From Campylobacter concisus (GTDB lineage Bacteria; Campylobacterota; Campylobacteria; Campylobacterales; Campylobacteraceae): DNA of 64,000 nucleotides. Within the stretch, counting starts at the first letter, position 1. Every line of letters begins with the position of its first letter. The translations under genes were made by a program, and so were the position numbers. Below are positions 56,308 through 64,000 of the stretch, piece by piece. The notes below the pieces were generated by a model. It ran no database searches. It saw only the letters and a list, made by a program, of their open reading frames with translations, and was not told the DNA's origin. The DNA lies in assembly GCF_002913045.1 (NCBI RefSeq), contig NZ_PPAF01000035.1:62001-126000 (forward strand), in the 5' to 3' direction.

Positions 56308-57768
56308 TTACCTTTTGATATATTCTTTAATTTCATAGTATTTTTTAAGTTTGTTTGTTAAATCTTTTATTAACTCATTATTTTTAAGCATTGTAACGTT
56401 TTGCTGTGTTATTTGCTTATAGTTATTATCTATATTATCTACAAGCAACCTTTGTTCCAAAATGTCGTATATAACGGCCTTATCTTCTAATATAACATAA
56501 TCTTCTTTTTTGTTGTTAGTTTCAAAAAGTTGAGAAACAAAAGTTCTAGTTTCACTTTCATTTAGTCCTAAGATAGAGCCATTTATATCTCTACTGATAA
56601 AGCCTATATCAGTTCCTTTGAAATTTTGTAAAGACTCTTTTGCTATGGTTATTAAGTTTTCTTTTTTCTTTTTATCTTTGTAAATTTCAAGCACCATTGC
56701 TCTTGCTTGTTCAAAACTCATAGGTTGTGGAGGAGTTATACTTTTTACTCTAACTATCAAATATCCATCTTTATATGTAAACGGTTTTATCACCTCACCA
56801 ACTTTTGCCCCTTTTATTTCATCGAGCGAGAATGTCGCATTATCTTCATTTATACTAACAAATTCATTTGTTGCAAGCTCAGCTTTTTTGATAGAGGTAT
56901 ATTTTTTTAAAGCATCGGTCTTACTTTTCTCAATATTGTAGTCTTTGACAACTTCAGTCTTTACTTCGTCAAATGATTTGATTTTATCATCAGAGCCTTT
57001 GTATCTCTCCTTGTTTTCGTTATAGTAGTCACTCAAAGTAGTTTGATTTACATCATTTTTATTTGACTCTATAAAGTATGTTTCTAGACCATATATAGTC
57101 TTTGTCATATAGTTGTTTTTATTTGTTTCCCAAAGATTCTTTAGCTCTTTTTCATCTATTTTTATATCACTTTGATTAGCATTTATTATCTGTATTGCTA
57201 ATTTGTCTTGCATAAAAAAGCTTGCTTCCATCATTGCAATGTCTTCTTTGCTAGCTGGTAAATTTAAAATAGTTCTAAGCTTATCAAGTAGTATTGTTAG
57301 TTTTAAATTTTCTTCAAAATCAGTTGGATTTATTCTAGCTCTTCTTAAAATATCGTAGTATAAATTTTTATCAAAAGTACCATCTTTTTGAAATGTTGGA
57401 TCAACGATTATATATTTTAAAATATCATCTTTACTAACACTAAGACCTATATCGTCTGCAAAATTTAATAGTAAATTCTCTTGAATTGTAGCCTGAAGTG
57501 CAGCATTTTGTAAGCCTAACTCATTGGCCTTTTCTTGTGTTAATTTACCATCAAAAAGATTATTGTAGTATTGATACAAATTATCGTATTTTTGTTGTAG
57601 TTCTTGAATGCTTATATTTCTGTGTCCTACTTTTGCTACCGAAGTGGCTCGATTGCTGTTTAAATCATATGCTCCCCAGCCTACAAAGCCTGCTCCAACA
57701 AAGGCTATTGTACTTACCCAAATGGTAACAACTAGGTATTTTTTATGTTTTTGCATCCAAGACAACAT
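56308..57768 (-). CDS. PpiD-like periplasmic folding chaperone
   Basis: A 486-residue protein anchored by one membrane segment (about 11-30), with a long SurA/PpiD-like chaperone region (QDKLAIQIINANQSDI, then FSLDEIKGAKVGEVIKPF) and a weak parvulin-like part. Classical active-site residues are not obvious, so isomerase activity is doubtful. The same position in C. jejuni (Cj0694, before ftsA) holds a SurA-like protein. It has its own promoter. Confidence 0.8.
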   Translation of the reverse strand: MLSWMQKHKKYLVVTIWVSTIAFVGAGFVGWGAYDLNSNRATSVAKVGHRNISIQELQQKYDNLYQYYNNLFDGKLTQEKANELGLQNAALQATIQENLLLNFADDIGLSVSKDDILKYIIVDPTFQKDGTFDKNLYYDILRRARINPTDFEENLKLTILLDKLRTILNLPASKEDIAMMEASFFMQDKLAIQIINANQSDIKIDEKELKNLWETNKNNYMTKTIYGLETYFIESNKNDVNQTTLSDYYNENKERYKGSDDKIKSFDEVKTEVVKDYNIEKSKTDALKKYTSIKKAELATNEFVSINEDNATFSLDEIKGAKVGEVIKPFTYKDGYLIVRVKSITPPQPMSFEQARAMVLEIYKDKKKKENLITIAKESLQNFKGTDIGFISRDINGSILGLNESETRTFVSQLFETNNKKEDYVILEDKAVIYDILEQRLLVDNIDNNYKQITQQNVTMLKNNELIKDLTNKLKKYYEIKEYIKR

Positions 57769-57808
57769 TAAATTTTCCTTTAAAAGACTAACGAAATTTG
57801 TATGATAT

Positions 57809-57814
57809 ATTATA
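57809..57814 (-). promoter_or_regulatory. -10 box of the PpiD-like-ftsA-ftsZ run
   Basis: TATAAT on the minus strand about 41 bases before the PpiD-like ATG, in a very AT-rich stretch. Confidence 0.55.
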
Positions 57815-57868
57815 TAAAATTGCCTTAAATAAGCTTAAAATAGGGGCTTTAAAAATACCTTTGTGAAG

Positions 57869-57906
57869 AATTTTGCTAACAATTTTTTAGTATTGTTAGC
57901 AAAATT
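57869..57906 (-). terminator. Terminator after the aldolase-like gene
   Basis: A perfect 15-base stem (57869-57883 and 57892-57906) with an 8-base loop stands directly after the stop of the minus-strand gene. A/T-rich stem ends act as the U-tract. Confidence 0.82.
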
Positions 57907-57907
57907 T

Positions 57908-58495
57908 TTAAATACTATAATCGCTATAACCACTAGTTAAATGAAGCAATTTGCAGCTATTTTCTAGCAAAGCTATCTCTTTTGCAAGAAGCTGAGGGCT
58001 TCTACTGTATGCGTAAATGCCATATCCTTTAACGATAATAATATTTGTATTTTTTTCTAGCATATATCTATAAATTTCAGTTTCTGCACGTTCATACCAG
58101 TCATCATATTGTTTTGGATCATAGACTAAAATTTCATTAAATCTCATATACCCAAAATAATCTTTCGGTACAATTTTTTCATGTTTCATTGCGTAGGCAG
58201 TTGCGTATGGTGGCATCGCGTAGCAAACAAATCTTGCCTCATTTATATTTTTATAAATATTTAAGTGTATATCAGCATCAAGACTAGCTTCATTCCAACG
58301 ATAGTCTTTTTTTGATGAAAGAAGTGTCAAATCATCATCTTTTAAATTATCAAAAATGGCATTTTGTTTATTGATTATAAATTGATTTTTTTCGACTCTT
58401 GCCGAAATCGAGCCGTGAAAAACGCCAAAAAAATTCTTTCTAAACATAGAAAGTGATATCGTTTTTATCTCATTTATTGAGTGTTCTAGCTCCAT
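57908..58495 (-). CDS. Class II aldolase/adducin-fold protein lacking metal ligands
   Basis: A 195-residue protein matching the class II aldolase fold: HGSISAR at 27-33 (GNISAR-like), E69 in NEASLD with H77, and GYGIYAYSRS at 157-166. The two metal-binding histidines expected before the PYAT motif are absent (CYAMPPYATAY, 91-101), and the later HG is YG. So it is probably not an active zinc aldolase. It has a strong own promoter with a short leader, and its own terminator. Its real job is unknown. Confidence 0.75.
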   Translation of the reverse strand: MELEHSINEIKTISLSMFRKNFFGVFHGSISARVEKNQFIINKQNAIFDNLKDDDLTLLSSKKDYRWNEASLDADIHLNIYKNINEARFVCYAMPPYATAYAMKHEKIVPKDYFGYMRFNEILVYDPKQYDDWYERAETEIYRYMLEKNTNIIIVKGYGIYAYSRSPQLLAKEIALLENSCKLLHLTSGYSDYSI

Positions 58496-58516
58496 TTTTT
58501 CTCCTACATTTAAGCG

Positions 58517-58522
58517 ATTATA
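58517..58522 (-). promoter_or_regulatory. -10 box of the aldolase-like gene
   Basis: TATAAT on the minus strand, 22 bases before the ATG, with AGGAG in a short leader. Confidence 0.55.
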
Positions 58523-58619
58523 TTTAAGCTATCTTAAAATTTATGTAAAATTTTGTGTAATGATAGCTTTTTAAGTAAAATTTCGATAAATTTTCCACAC
58601 TATTTACTATAAAGAGGCA

Positions 58620-59546
58620 GTGTTGCAAAGTCCACATATTAGTGTTTTACTTGATGAAGTTCTATCTTTTTTTAAAAATTTAAATGGAAATTTTATAGAT
58701 TGCACGCTTGGATATGCCGGACATTCTAGTGCCATTTTATCTCAAAATGAAAATTTAAATTTAATTGCCTGTGATAGAGATAACGAAGCTATAAATTTTT
58801 CACTAAAAAAACTTGAGCCATTTGGTAGTAGGGTTAAAATTTATAAAAGTAACTTCTCTGAATTGACTAGCAAGCTAAGTCAAGAAGAAATTTTAAATGT
58901 TAGAGGAATTTTGGCTGACATCGGTGTTAGCTCGCTTCAGATAGATAAAGATGATAGGGGCTTTAGTCTTAGCTCAAGCACGCTTGATATGCGCATGGAT
59001 AAAGAGCGAAATTTTAGTGCGTTTGACGTTGTGAATGGATACTCTTTTGATGAGTTGGTTAGAATTTTTAGAGATTATGGTGAGCTAAAAAATGCTGCCG
59101 GGATTGCAAATAAAATTATAAATGCTAGAAATTTAGGCAAGATAACGAGTGCAAAAGAGCTTGCAAATTTAATAGGTACAGCCCAGATAAAAGGGCGCGG
59201 AGTTAGCCCTGCAATACTTGCCTTTCAAGCCATCAGGATAGAGGTAAATGGTGAGCTAGATGAGCTAACAAATTTGCTTGATAGTATAGAAAAAGGCGGG
59301 TTTAAAGATTGTCTTGTGGCGATTATTACATTTCACTCACTTGAAGATAGGATCGTAAAGGAGCGCTTTAAAAAATGGGCAAATAGCTGTATCTGCCCGC
59401 CAGGTGTCTATAGGTGTGAGTGCGGAAACAACCACGAATTAGGAGAAATTTTGACCAAAAAGCCACTAACGGCAAGTAGTAGTGAGCTAAAGGTAAACTC
59501 ACGAAGCAAGAGCGCAAAACTGCGGGTTTTTAAGATAAAGGGATAA
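58620..59546 (+). CDS. rsmH: 16S rRNA (cytosine-1402 N4) methyltransferase RsmH
   Basis: Methylates C1402 of 16S rRNA. The 308 residues show HISVLLDEV at the start, DCTLGYAGHS, the DIGVSSLQID motif, and the C-terminal FHSLEDRIVK. The start is GTG 58620 (or TTG 58623). It is followed by a probable ftsL, as in division clusters of other bacteria. Confidence 0.97.
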   Translation: MLQSPHISVLLDEVLSFFKNLNGNFIDCTLGYAGHSSAILSQNENLNLIACDRDNEAINFSLKKLEPFGSRVKIYKSNFSELTSKLSQEEILNVRGILADIGVSSLQIDKDDRGFSLSSSTLDMRMDKERNFSAFDVVNGYSFDELVRIFRDYGELKNAAGIANKIINARNLGKITSAKELANLIGTAQIKGRGVSPAILAFQAIRIEVNGELDELTNLLDSIEKGGFKDCLVAIITFHSLEDRIVKERFKKWANSCICPPGVYRCECGNNHELGEILTKKPLTASSSELKVNSRSKSAKLRVFKIKG

Positions 59547-59548
59547 AA

Positions 59549-59842
59549 ATGCAAGAAAAAGAAGAGCTACTAACGCTTCACGACGAGGAGCAAAAACGTG
59601 AGGTAAATTTAAGCTTTAAGACATTAGTGATGGTCTATTTAGCTGTTTTTATAGCTCTAGCTATATTTTTGCCAAAAATTTACATAGCAAATCAAATTTA
59701 TTATATAAGTAGAGATATAGCGGACATTAGCGGTAAACGAGATATGCTTTTAGAGGAAAATAGAGCTCTTAATATAAAGCTTGAAAATTTACGTTATAAA
59801 AATCAAATTTTAAACAATATGCAAGAGCGTCAATGGAAATAA
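59549..59842 (+). CDS. ftsL: Probable cell division protein FtsL
   Basis: A 97-residue protein with a cytosolic tail, one membrane segment (about 28-50) and a periplasmic coiled coil (residues 55-95). This topology, and the place two bases after rsmH (mraW), are those of FtsL, which joins FtsB and FtsQ at the septum. Sequence identity to known FtsL is low, as usual. Confidence 0.65.
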   Translation: MQEKEELLTLHDEEQKREVNLSFKTLVMVYLAVFIALAIFLPKIYIANQIYYISRDIADISGKRDMLLEENRALNIKLENLRYKNQILNNMQERQWK

Positions 59843-59937
59843 CGAAACATTTAAAGTTTTTAAATTTTGGCGATTCGATTATATTGGCAAATAATATAGC
59901 CATTTTGTATATAACTGCATAAAAATAAAATTAGCTC

Positions 59938-59958
59938 AATAAACAAAGTTTATTTTTA
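59938..59958 (+). terminator. Probable terminator of the rsmH-ftsL pair
   Basis: AATAAAC (59938-59944), loop AAA, GTTTATT (59948-59954), then TTTAAT, downstream of ftsL. Confidence 0.5.
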
Positions 59959-59963
59959 ATTTG

Positions 59964-60467
59964 CTAGTTACTTTCTTTTTGAGAGATTAGCTTTTCATAT
60001 ATATATTGTTCTAAATCTTTTTTTGATATGTCATTTTTTATAGCAGTATTATAAATTTCTTCGACCTTGCTTGAGTATTTTTCATAGCTAAAATAAGGAA
60101 AATGCACACTCCAAGCTTTCCTGATAAGATCGTGACTTATCTCTCTTCTTGCCCAAACTTTAAACATATCAAAGCCGATAAAAACGGCTGAAGTGACGAC
60201 AGCAGTCGCTATTATCGATATATGCGCGTCAGTTTTTGCTAAAAAATGATGCGTGATGATTAACAATGGAAATAAAATAACAAAACAGATAAGTGCATAA
60301 ATCTGATAGAGCTTGATGTGGTTAAATCTAAAATTTAGCTTTGCTCCATCTATTAGCATACCTTCGTTAAAAAGGGCATTCGCTTCAAGTAGATCCCTAA
60401 ATAAAACTGGCTGTTTTGAAACAAAAAAAACGTTTTTTATGATTCTATCTTTTAAAGTTTCTTGCAT
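59964..60467 (-). CDS. Hypothetical membrane protein, 167 residues
   Basis: An unrecognised protein with two adjacent hydrophobic segments (about 52-72 and 82-102). The N-terminal half has 'NRF-HIKLYQIYALICF' and the C-terminal half is soluble and charged. It has an own promoter divergent from the transaminase gene. No function can be given. Confidence 0.75.
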   Translation of the reverse strand: MQETLKDRIIKNVFFVSKQPVLFRDLLEANALFNEGMLIDGAKLNFRFNHIKLYQIYALICFVILFPLLIITHHFLAKTDAHISIIATAVVTSAVFIGFDMFKVWARREISHDLIRKAWSVHFPYFSYEKYSSKVEEIYNTAIKNDISKKDLEQYIYEKLISQKESN

Positions 60468-60502
60468 TTTTTATAGACTTTTTACCTTTGAAATTTTGGC
60501 TT

Positions 60503-60508
60503 ATTATA
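60503..60508 (-). promoter_or_regulatory. -10 box of the 167-residue membrane protein gene
   Basis: GATATAAT on the minus strand gives TATAAT 36 bases before the ATG at 60467. Confidence 0.5.
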
Positions 60509-60540
60509 TCTAAGAATCTATAAATTCAAACAAAATTAGA

Positions 60541-60546
60541 TACAAT
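60541..60546 (+). promoter_or_regulatory. -10 box of the transaminase gene
   Basis: TAGATACAAT gives TACAAT 26 bases before the ATG at 60572, with AAGGAG between. Confidence 0.55.
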
Positions 60547-60571
60547 TTGCCCAAAATTTAAGGAGCTAAAA

Positions 60572-61438
60572 ATGGCAGATCAAGCTTTGCAAACCGTCTT
60601 TTTAAACGGAGAATTTTTGCAAAAAGATGAAGCAAAAGTTAGTGCTTTTGATAGAGGATTTATATTTGGTGATGGAGTTTATGAGGTTGTGCCTGTGATA
60701 AATTCAAAAATGGTTGATAAAGATGGATTTTGGGCGAGATTTGAAAGAAGCTTAAATGAAATAGATATAAGCTTGCCCTACGAAAAGGAAAAATTTGAAG
60801 CGATCTTAAACGAGATAATCTCCAAAAATGCCTTAAAAGAGGGCGGAATTTATATGCAAGTAACAAGAGGTGTGGCGTTTAGAAATTTCTATTTTATAGA
60901 AAATTTAACACCAAGCGTCTTTATCTTTTGCTACGAGAGTGAAATTTTAAACAATCCTGCTGCAAAAACCGGCATAAAAGTGGTAAGCGTCGAGGATATT
61001 AGGTGGAAGAGGCGCGATATAAAATCGATCTCACTTTTAGCTCAGTGCTACGCTAAAAATGAAGCTCATAAAAAAGGTGCAGATGAGGGCTTTATGGTGG
61101 AAAATGGCTTTGTCACAGAGGGCTGCAGCTCAAGTGCTTTTATCATCAAGGATAAAACTTTAATCACAAAACCACTGTCAAATGAAATTTTGCCAGGAAT
61201 TCGCCGTATGAGACTTTTAAAGATCGCTAAAGATATCGGCCTTAAGATAGAGGAGCGAAAATTTAGCATGGATGAAGTTTATAATGCTGATGAAGTCTTT
61301 ATTTCGGCTGCGACGCTCATACTCTTACCAGTCGTTTATGCTGATGGCAAGGCGATAAATGGTGCAAAAGTAGGAGAAATTTCAAGCAAACTTCGTGAAA
61401 TTTATGCTGGTGAACTTTTAAAAGAAGCCGGGCTTTGA
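60572..61438 (+). CDS. dat: D-amino-acid transaminase (class IV PLP)
   Basis: Makes D-alanine or D-glutamate from keto acids. The 288 residues have AFDRGFIFGDGVYE near 25-38, the PLP lysine K151 (RDIKSIS), and GFVTEGCSSSAF. The DIKS context favours a D-amino-acid enzyme over branched-chain transaminases. DUF523 overlaps its stop by four bases. Confidence 0.88.
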   Translation: MADQALQTVFLNGEFLQKDEAKVSAFDRGFIFGDGVYEVVPVINSKMVDKDGFWARFERSLNEIDISLPYEKEKFEAILNEIISKNALKEGGIYMQVTRGVAFRNFYFIENLTPSVFIFCYESEILNNPAAKTGIKVVSVEDIRWKRRDIKSISLLAQCYAKNEAHKKGADEGFMVENGFVTEGCSSSAFIIKDKTLITKPLSNEILPGIRRMRLLKIAKDIGLKIEERKFSMDEVYNADEVFISAATLILLPVVYADGKAINGAKVGEISSKLREIYAGELLKEAGL

Positions 61439-61881
61439 GAGAAAAAATCCTAATAAGTGCTTGCCTGGTTGGCATAAATTGTAAATTTAACGGCGAAAAT
61501 AATCTTTTAAATAAAGATCTTTTAGATGAAATTTCAAAGAGGTTTCATCTGCTTTTTGTTTGTCCTGAAGTTTACGGTGGACTTAGCACGCCAAGGGAAC
61601 CGGCTGAGATGAAAAATGGTGCGGTTGTTTGTAAATTTTCAGGTAAAGATGTGAGTGAAAATTTCAAAAATGGAGCAGAAATTTGCCTAAGGATAGCCAA
61701 ACTAAATGGTTGCAAAAAGGCTATTTTAAAATCAAAAAGTCCAAGTTGTGGAAGTGGGCAAATTTATGATGGAAGCTTTAGTAAGAGGCTTATTTTAGGC
61801 GATGGCATCACAGCAAAACTGCTAAAAGAAAATGAAATTTTAGTTTACAGCGAAGATGAGATAGTAGGGCTTGATGTTTGA
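61435..61881 (+). CDS. DUF523 protein
   Basis: A 148-residue cytosolic protein with conserved cysteines: SACLVGINCKFNG, FVCPEVYGGLSTPREP and KSPSCGSGQIYDG. The family is widespread and of unknown function, probably binding a metal or a cluster. It starts with TTG at 61435 overlapping the transaminase stop, and overlaps the next gene by eight bases. Confidence 0.88.
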   Translation: MREKILISACLVGINCKFNGENNLLNKDLLDEISKRFHLLFVCPEVYGGLSTPREPAEMKNGAVVCKFSGKDVSENFKNGAEICLRIAKLNGCKKAILKSKSPSCGSGQIYDGSFSKRLILGDGITAKLLKENEILVYSEDEIVGLDV

Positions 61882-62368
61882 TAGGCTAAAAGACAACATT
61901 ATACTTGAGGTGATTTTTAAATATATCATCTTGTTGCTACTTTTTATCTGTGTGATCGGTCTTTTTATGAGTGGCGTTCTTTTCTTAAATGGGGAGATGA
62001 GTGAAAATTCTCTGAATTTACATATTTTCTTTGGCTTTAGTTTGGTTTTTTTGACGATTGTCCATAGTTATGTTAAGAAGAAAAAGTTAAAGAAGCTAAG
62101 TCTTGAGTTTAAAAATATCTTGAATCACAAGCCAGTGCAGATGGACTGCAATACAACTAGGTTTTTAAACGCTCTAAATGATGTAAAAGTGGGCGAGCTT
62201 TCAAAGAAATTTGGCTCTGATATTGTAGAAATTTTAAGGTCAAATGACATAAAAGTAAAAAACGAGAATGAGACGATGAAACAAATTTGTAAAAACAACG
62301 ATGAAAAGATGTTTTATGTTTTTGTTTTGATTGTAGAAGCTATTTTTAAGAATAAGGAAAAAAATTGA
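61874..62368 (+). CDS. Small membrane protein, DUF4405-like
   Basis: A 164-residue protein with two hydrophobic segments (about 15-37 and 46-63). The second contains a histidine (LHIFFGFSLVFLTIVH), recalling DUF4405-type heme-binding pairs; the rest is a soluble, charged tail. I prefer the ATG at 61874 to the TTG at 61871. It overlaps the DUF523 end by eight bases and the next gene by four. Confidence 0.62.
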   Translation: MFDRLKDNIILEVIFKYIILLLLFICVIGLFMSGVLFLNGEMSENSLNLHIFFGFSLVFLTIVHSYVKKKKLKKLSLEFKNILNHKPVQMDCNTTRFLNALNDVKVGELSKKFGSDIVEILRSNDIKVKNENETMKQICKNNDEKMFYVFVLIVEAIFKNKEKN

Positions 62369-64000
62369 AAAAGGGCATATTTTTAGCATTTAGTGTTGCT
62401 TTGTTTTTGGGATGTTCACAGACCCAGTCAAAGCCAAGTGTGCAAAATTCTTTACCAGATGAAAATGTATATAAGCCAAATGAACGCATTAGTTTGCTTG
62501 ATTTTGAAATGAAGCAAGATGCCTCGTCGCTACCGCAAAATATGCAAAGTGCAAGCTTTGACCAAGAGGAAATTTTAAAAAGAAGGTTTAAGGTTTTTAC
62601 ATTAAGGGGCATAAAATTTAATCCAAACGATGTTTTTTGGGCATTTAATATATATAAACCAAGCGAAAAGAGAAAGTATTTTGGCTCAAATTTTAGAGAG
62701 ATCCCACAAAGCTGGTTTGACGCACAAAAGGACAATGCAAATTTTTCAGCTCTTTCAAGCATCTCTGCATATGCTTTAACTTCGGCAAACACAGCTTTAA
62801 GAAATTTTCCAACCGATGAGCCGATATTTTTAAATCCGCAAACTCCAGGTGAGGGCTATCCGTTTGATTATCTGCAAGAATCAACCCTAAGCATCGCTCA
62901 CCCACTTTTTGTCTCACATCTTTCTAAAGATAGGGCATGGGCGTTTGTTAGTGATGATGCGGTTTGGGGCTGGGTAAAGGTCGAGGATATAAAATTTATA
63001 AGCGATGATGAGGCAAATGCCTATCAAAAATCAAGTTTTGTAACTATAAAAACGGACAAGATGCCAGTTTATGATAAGGCTGGAAATTTCTTATTTTACT
63101 CAAGGGTTGGGGCGATACTTCCTGTTTTGGCACAGGATAATAAAAACTACTACGGCAAAATTTATGTAAGAAATCTCTTGAGAGAATTTGTGTTGCCAAA
63201 GTCTGTTGGCGCTCTTTTTCCTCTTAAATTTAATGACTCAAATCTAAAAACACTTATTAGCTCCCTTCTTACTCAGCCTTATGGCTGGGGTGGGGTCGAT
63301 AAGCTAAGGGATTGCTCGCTTTTTACCAAAGATTTGTTGGCTAGCTTTGGCGTGTGGCTACCTAGAAACTCAAAAGCTCAAGCAAATATGGGGCAAAAAT
63401 TTGATCTAAAAGGACTTAGTAACGCCGCTAAGACAAAAGAGATAAAAGAAAAAGGTGTGCCATATCTTACACTCGTGCATCTGCCAGGACATATCATGCT
63501 TTATGCTGGATACAAGGGTGATGATATATATGTGGTGCATGATGCTTGGGGGCTAAAAACCGAAAATAACGGCAGAGCGTTAATCGGTGCTACGGCAGTA
63601 ACTACATTAAACATCGGACAAAACAGAAGCGATATACAAAATGCAAATTTGCTTATTTCAAAGGTCGATTCTATAAATGTGATAAAGCCCGAAAATGTAA
63701 TAAGCGATAAAGCTAGAAAAATTTCAGCTTTACAAAGGGCTTATGATGTTAAGGTTGAGGATAATTTGGTCAAATTCGGTGATGGAACAATATTTGTCTA
63801 TGATGACTTTAAACAAAAAGATGATGAGTGTAGTATCGGTGCTGATATAGAGGATATGAATGCGCTTGATTACGCTGCATTTTCACCGCTTAGCACTGCA
63901 CTAAGTGATGCTGGCAGATGTAGAAATTATGAGTTTTTAGGCAAAATTTATGGCTCAAGCGAGAGCGCGGTAAAGGCAAATTTAGTAGATGTCATTTGGC
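62365..64000 (+). CDS. NlpC/P60 lipoprotein, N-terminal part
   Basis: Open from TTG 62365 to the window edge, so at least 545 residues. It has a lipobox (LFLGC, Cys17). SH3-type regions follow (about 170-270, ending FVSDDAVWGWVK), then an NlpC/P60 cysteine peptidase with Cys317 (LRDCSLF), His376 (PGHIMLY) and His392 (HDAWG). Such enzymes cut murein peptides. AAGGAA precedes the start inside the previous gene. The region after the peptidase domain is incomplete. Confidence 0.85.
   Translation, partial: MKKGIFLAFSVALFLGCSQTQSKPSVQNSLPDENVYKPNERISLLDFEMKQDASSLPQNMQSASFDQEEILKRRFKVFTLRGIKFNPNDVFWAFNIYKPSEKRKYFGSNFREIPQSWFDAQKDNANFSALSSISAYALTSANTALRNFPTDEPIFLNPQTPGEGYPFDYLQESTLSIAHPLFVSHLSKDRAWAFVSDDAVWGWVKVEDIKFISDDEANAYQKSSFVTIKTDKMPVYDKAGNFLFYSRVGAILPVLAQDNKNYYGKIYVRNLLREFVLPKSVGALFPLKFNDSNLKTLISSLLTQPYGWGGVDKLRDCSLFTKDLLASFGVWLPRNSKAQANMGQKFDLKGLSNAAKTKEIKEKGVPYLTLVHLPGHIMLYAGYKGDDIYVVHDAWGLKTENNGRALIGATAVTTLNIGQNRSDIQNANLLISKVDSINVIKPENVISDKARKISALQRAYDVKVEDNLVKFGDGTIFVYDDFKQKDDECSIGADIEDMNALDYAAFSPLSTALSDAGRCRNYEFLGKIYGSSESAVKANLVDVIW

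Noticed and set aside
62346..62917. Minus-strand frames opposite the NlpC/P60 gene
   Set aside because: The plus-strand frame has a lipobox and catalytic residues; the minus frames are shadows.
1..64000. tRNA, rRNA, CRISPR, insertion sequence or prophage
   Set aside because: No cloverleaf-like stretch, regular repeat array, transposase or phage gene was recognised on either strand.

Overview
The window looks like chromosomal DNA of a Campylobacter of the C. concisus / curvus / rectus group. This rests on A+T-rich but not extreme base composition, very frequent AAATTT/GAAATTT words, AAGGA ribosome sites, TATAAT/TAAAAT -10 boxes with poor -35 boxes, and gene neighbourhoods I remember from C. 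jejuni (metK-lnt-yajC-secDF, rpmH-rnpA-yidD-yidC-jag-mnmE-purL, surA-like-ftsA-ftsZ). No database search was run. I saw no rRNA, tRNA, CRISPR array, insertion sequence or prophage. Genes are packed tightly, and only 43519-43861 exceeds 300 bases without a gene.

Layout. 1-4455 (minus): 5' part of a UvrD-type helicase, an SspB-like protein with oligoendopeptidase F, and an SstT-type transporter. 4593-5798: metK. 5843-7138 (minus): lnt, overlapping yajC head to head. 7111-20408: one compact run of eleven genes (yajC, secD, secF, a small membrane protein, leuS, lptE-like, a GGDEF protein, folC, mfd, a DUF815 ATPase, a MagIII-type glycosylase). 20527-21988: cysK-cysE. 22014-23676 (minus): a YdcH-like protein, a K+ channel and rpmB. 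23850-27420: an HDOD-like protein and a STAS-STAS-CheX-like protein placed before rpe and a DnaQ-type exonuclease. 27527-33303: an orphan, an NSS transporter, an M48 protease, prmC, a DUF4149 protein and a split ThrE exporter.

33398-34791 has a near-perfect sigma-28 promoter driving a 397-residue Cj0814-like protein and a 43-residue ORF with a similar N-terminus, probably cargo or co-expressed products of the flagellar regulon. 34801-37134 holds a thioesterase, a receptor-fold periplasmic protein and a family-4-like uracil-DNA glycosylase. 37257-41987 is rpmH-rnpA-yidD-yidC-jag-mnmE; rnpA has no ATG, GTG or TTG start. 42014-50608 is purL, a ClpP-fold protease, a TerB-DnaJ membrane protein and purH, interleaved with four members of an apparently undescribed two-cysteine secreted protein/lipoprotein family. 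50689-53630 holds a secreted MsrA-MsrB fusion and a DUF2249 / NnrS-like / DUF59 module. 53720-57768 (minus) is PpiD-like-ftsA-ftsZ. 57908-58495 (minus) is a class II aldolase-fold protein that seems to have lost its metal ligands. 58620-59842 is rsmH with a probable ftsL. 60572-64000 has a D-amino-acid transaminase, a DUF523 protein, a small membrane protein and the start of an NlpC/P60 lipoprotein.

The strongest candidates for undescribed biology are the HDOD/STAS/CheX-like pair, the sigma-28 secreted pair, the two-cysteine family around purL-purH, and the metal-less aldolase homologue. Several genes (the M48 protease, the ThrE pair, the first two two-cysteine lipoproteins) are visibly richer in GC-rich codons than their neighbours, which suggests exchange with higher-GC Campylobacter species.
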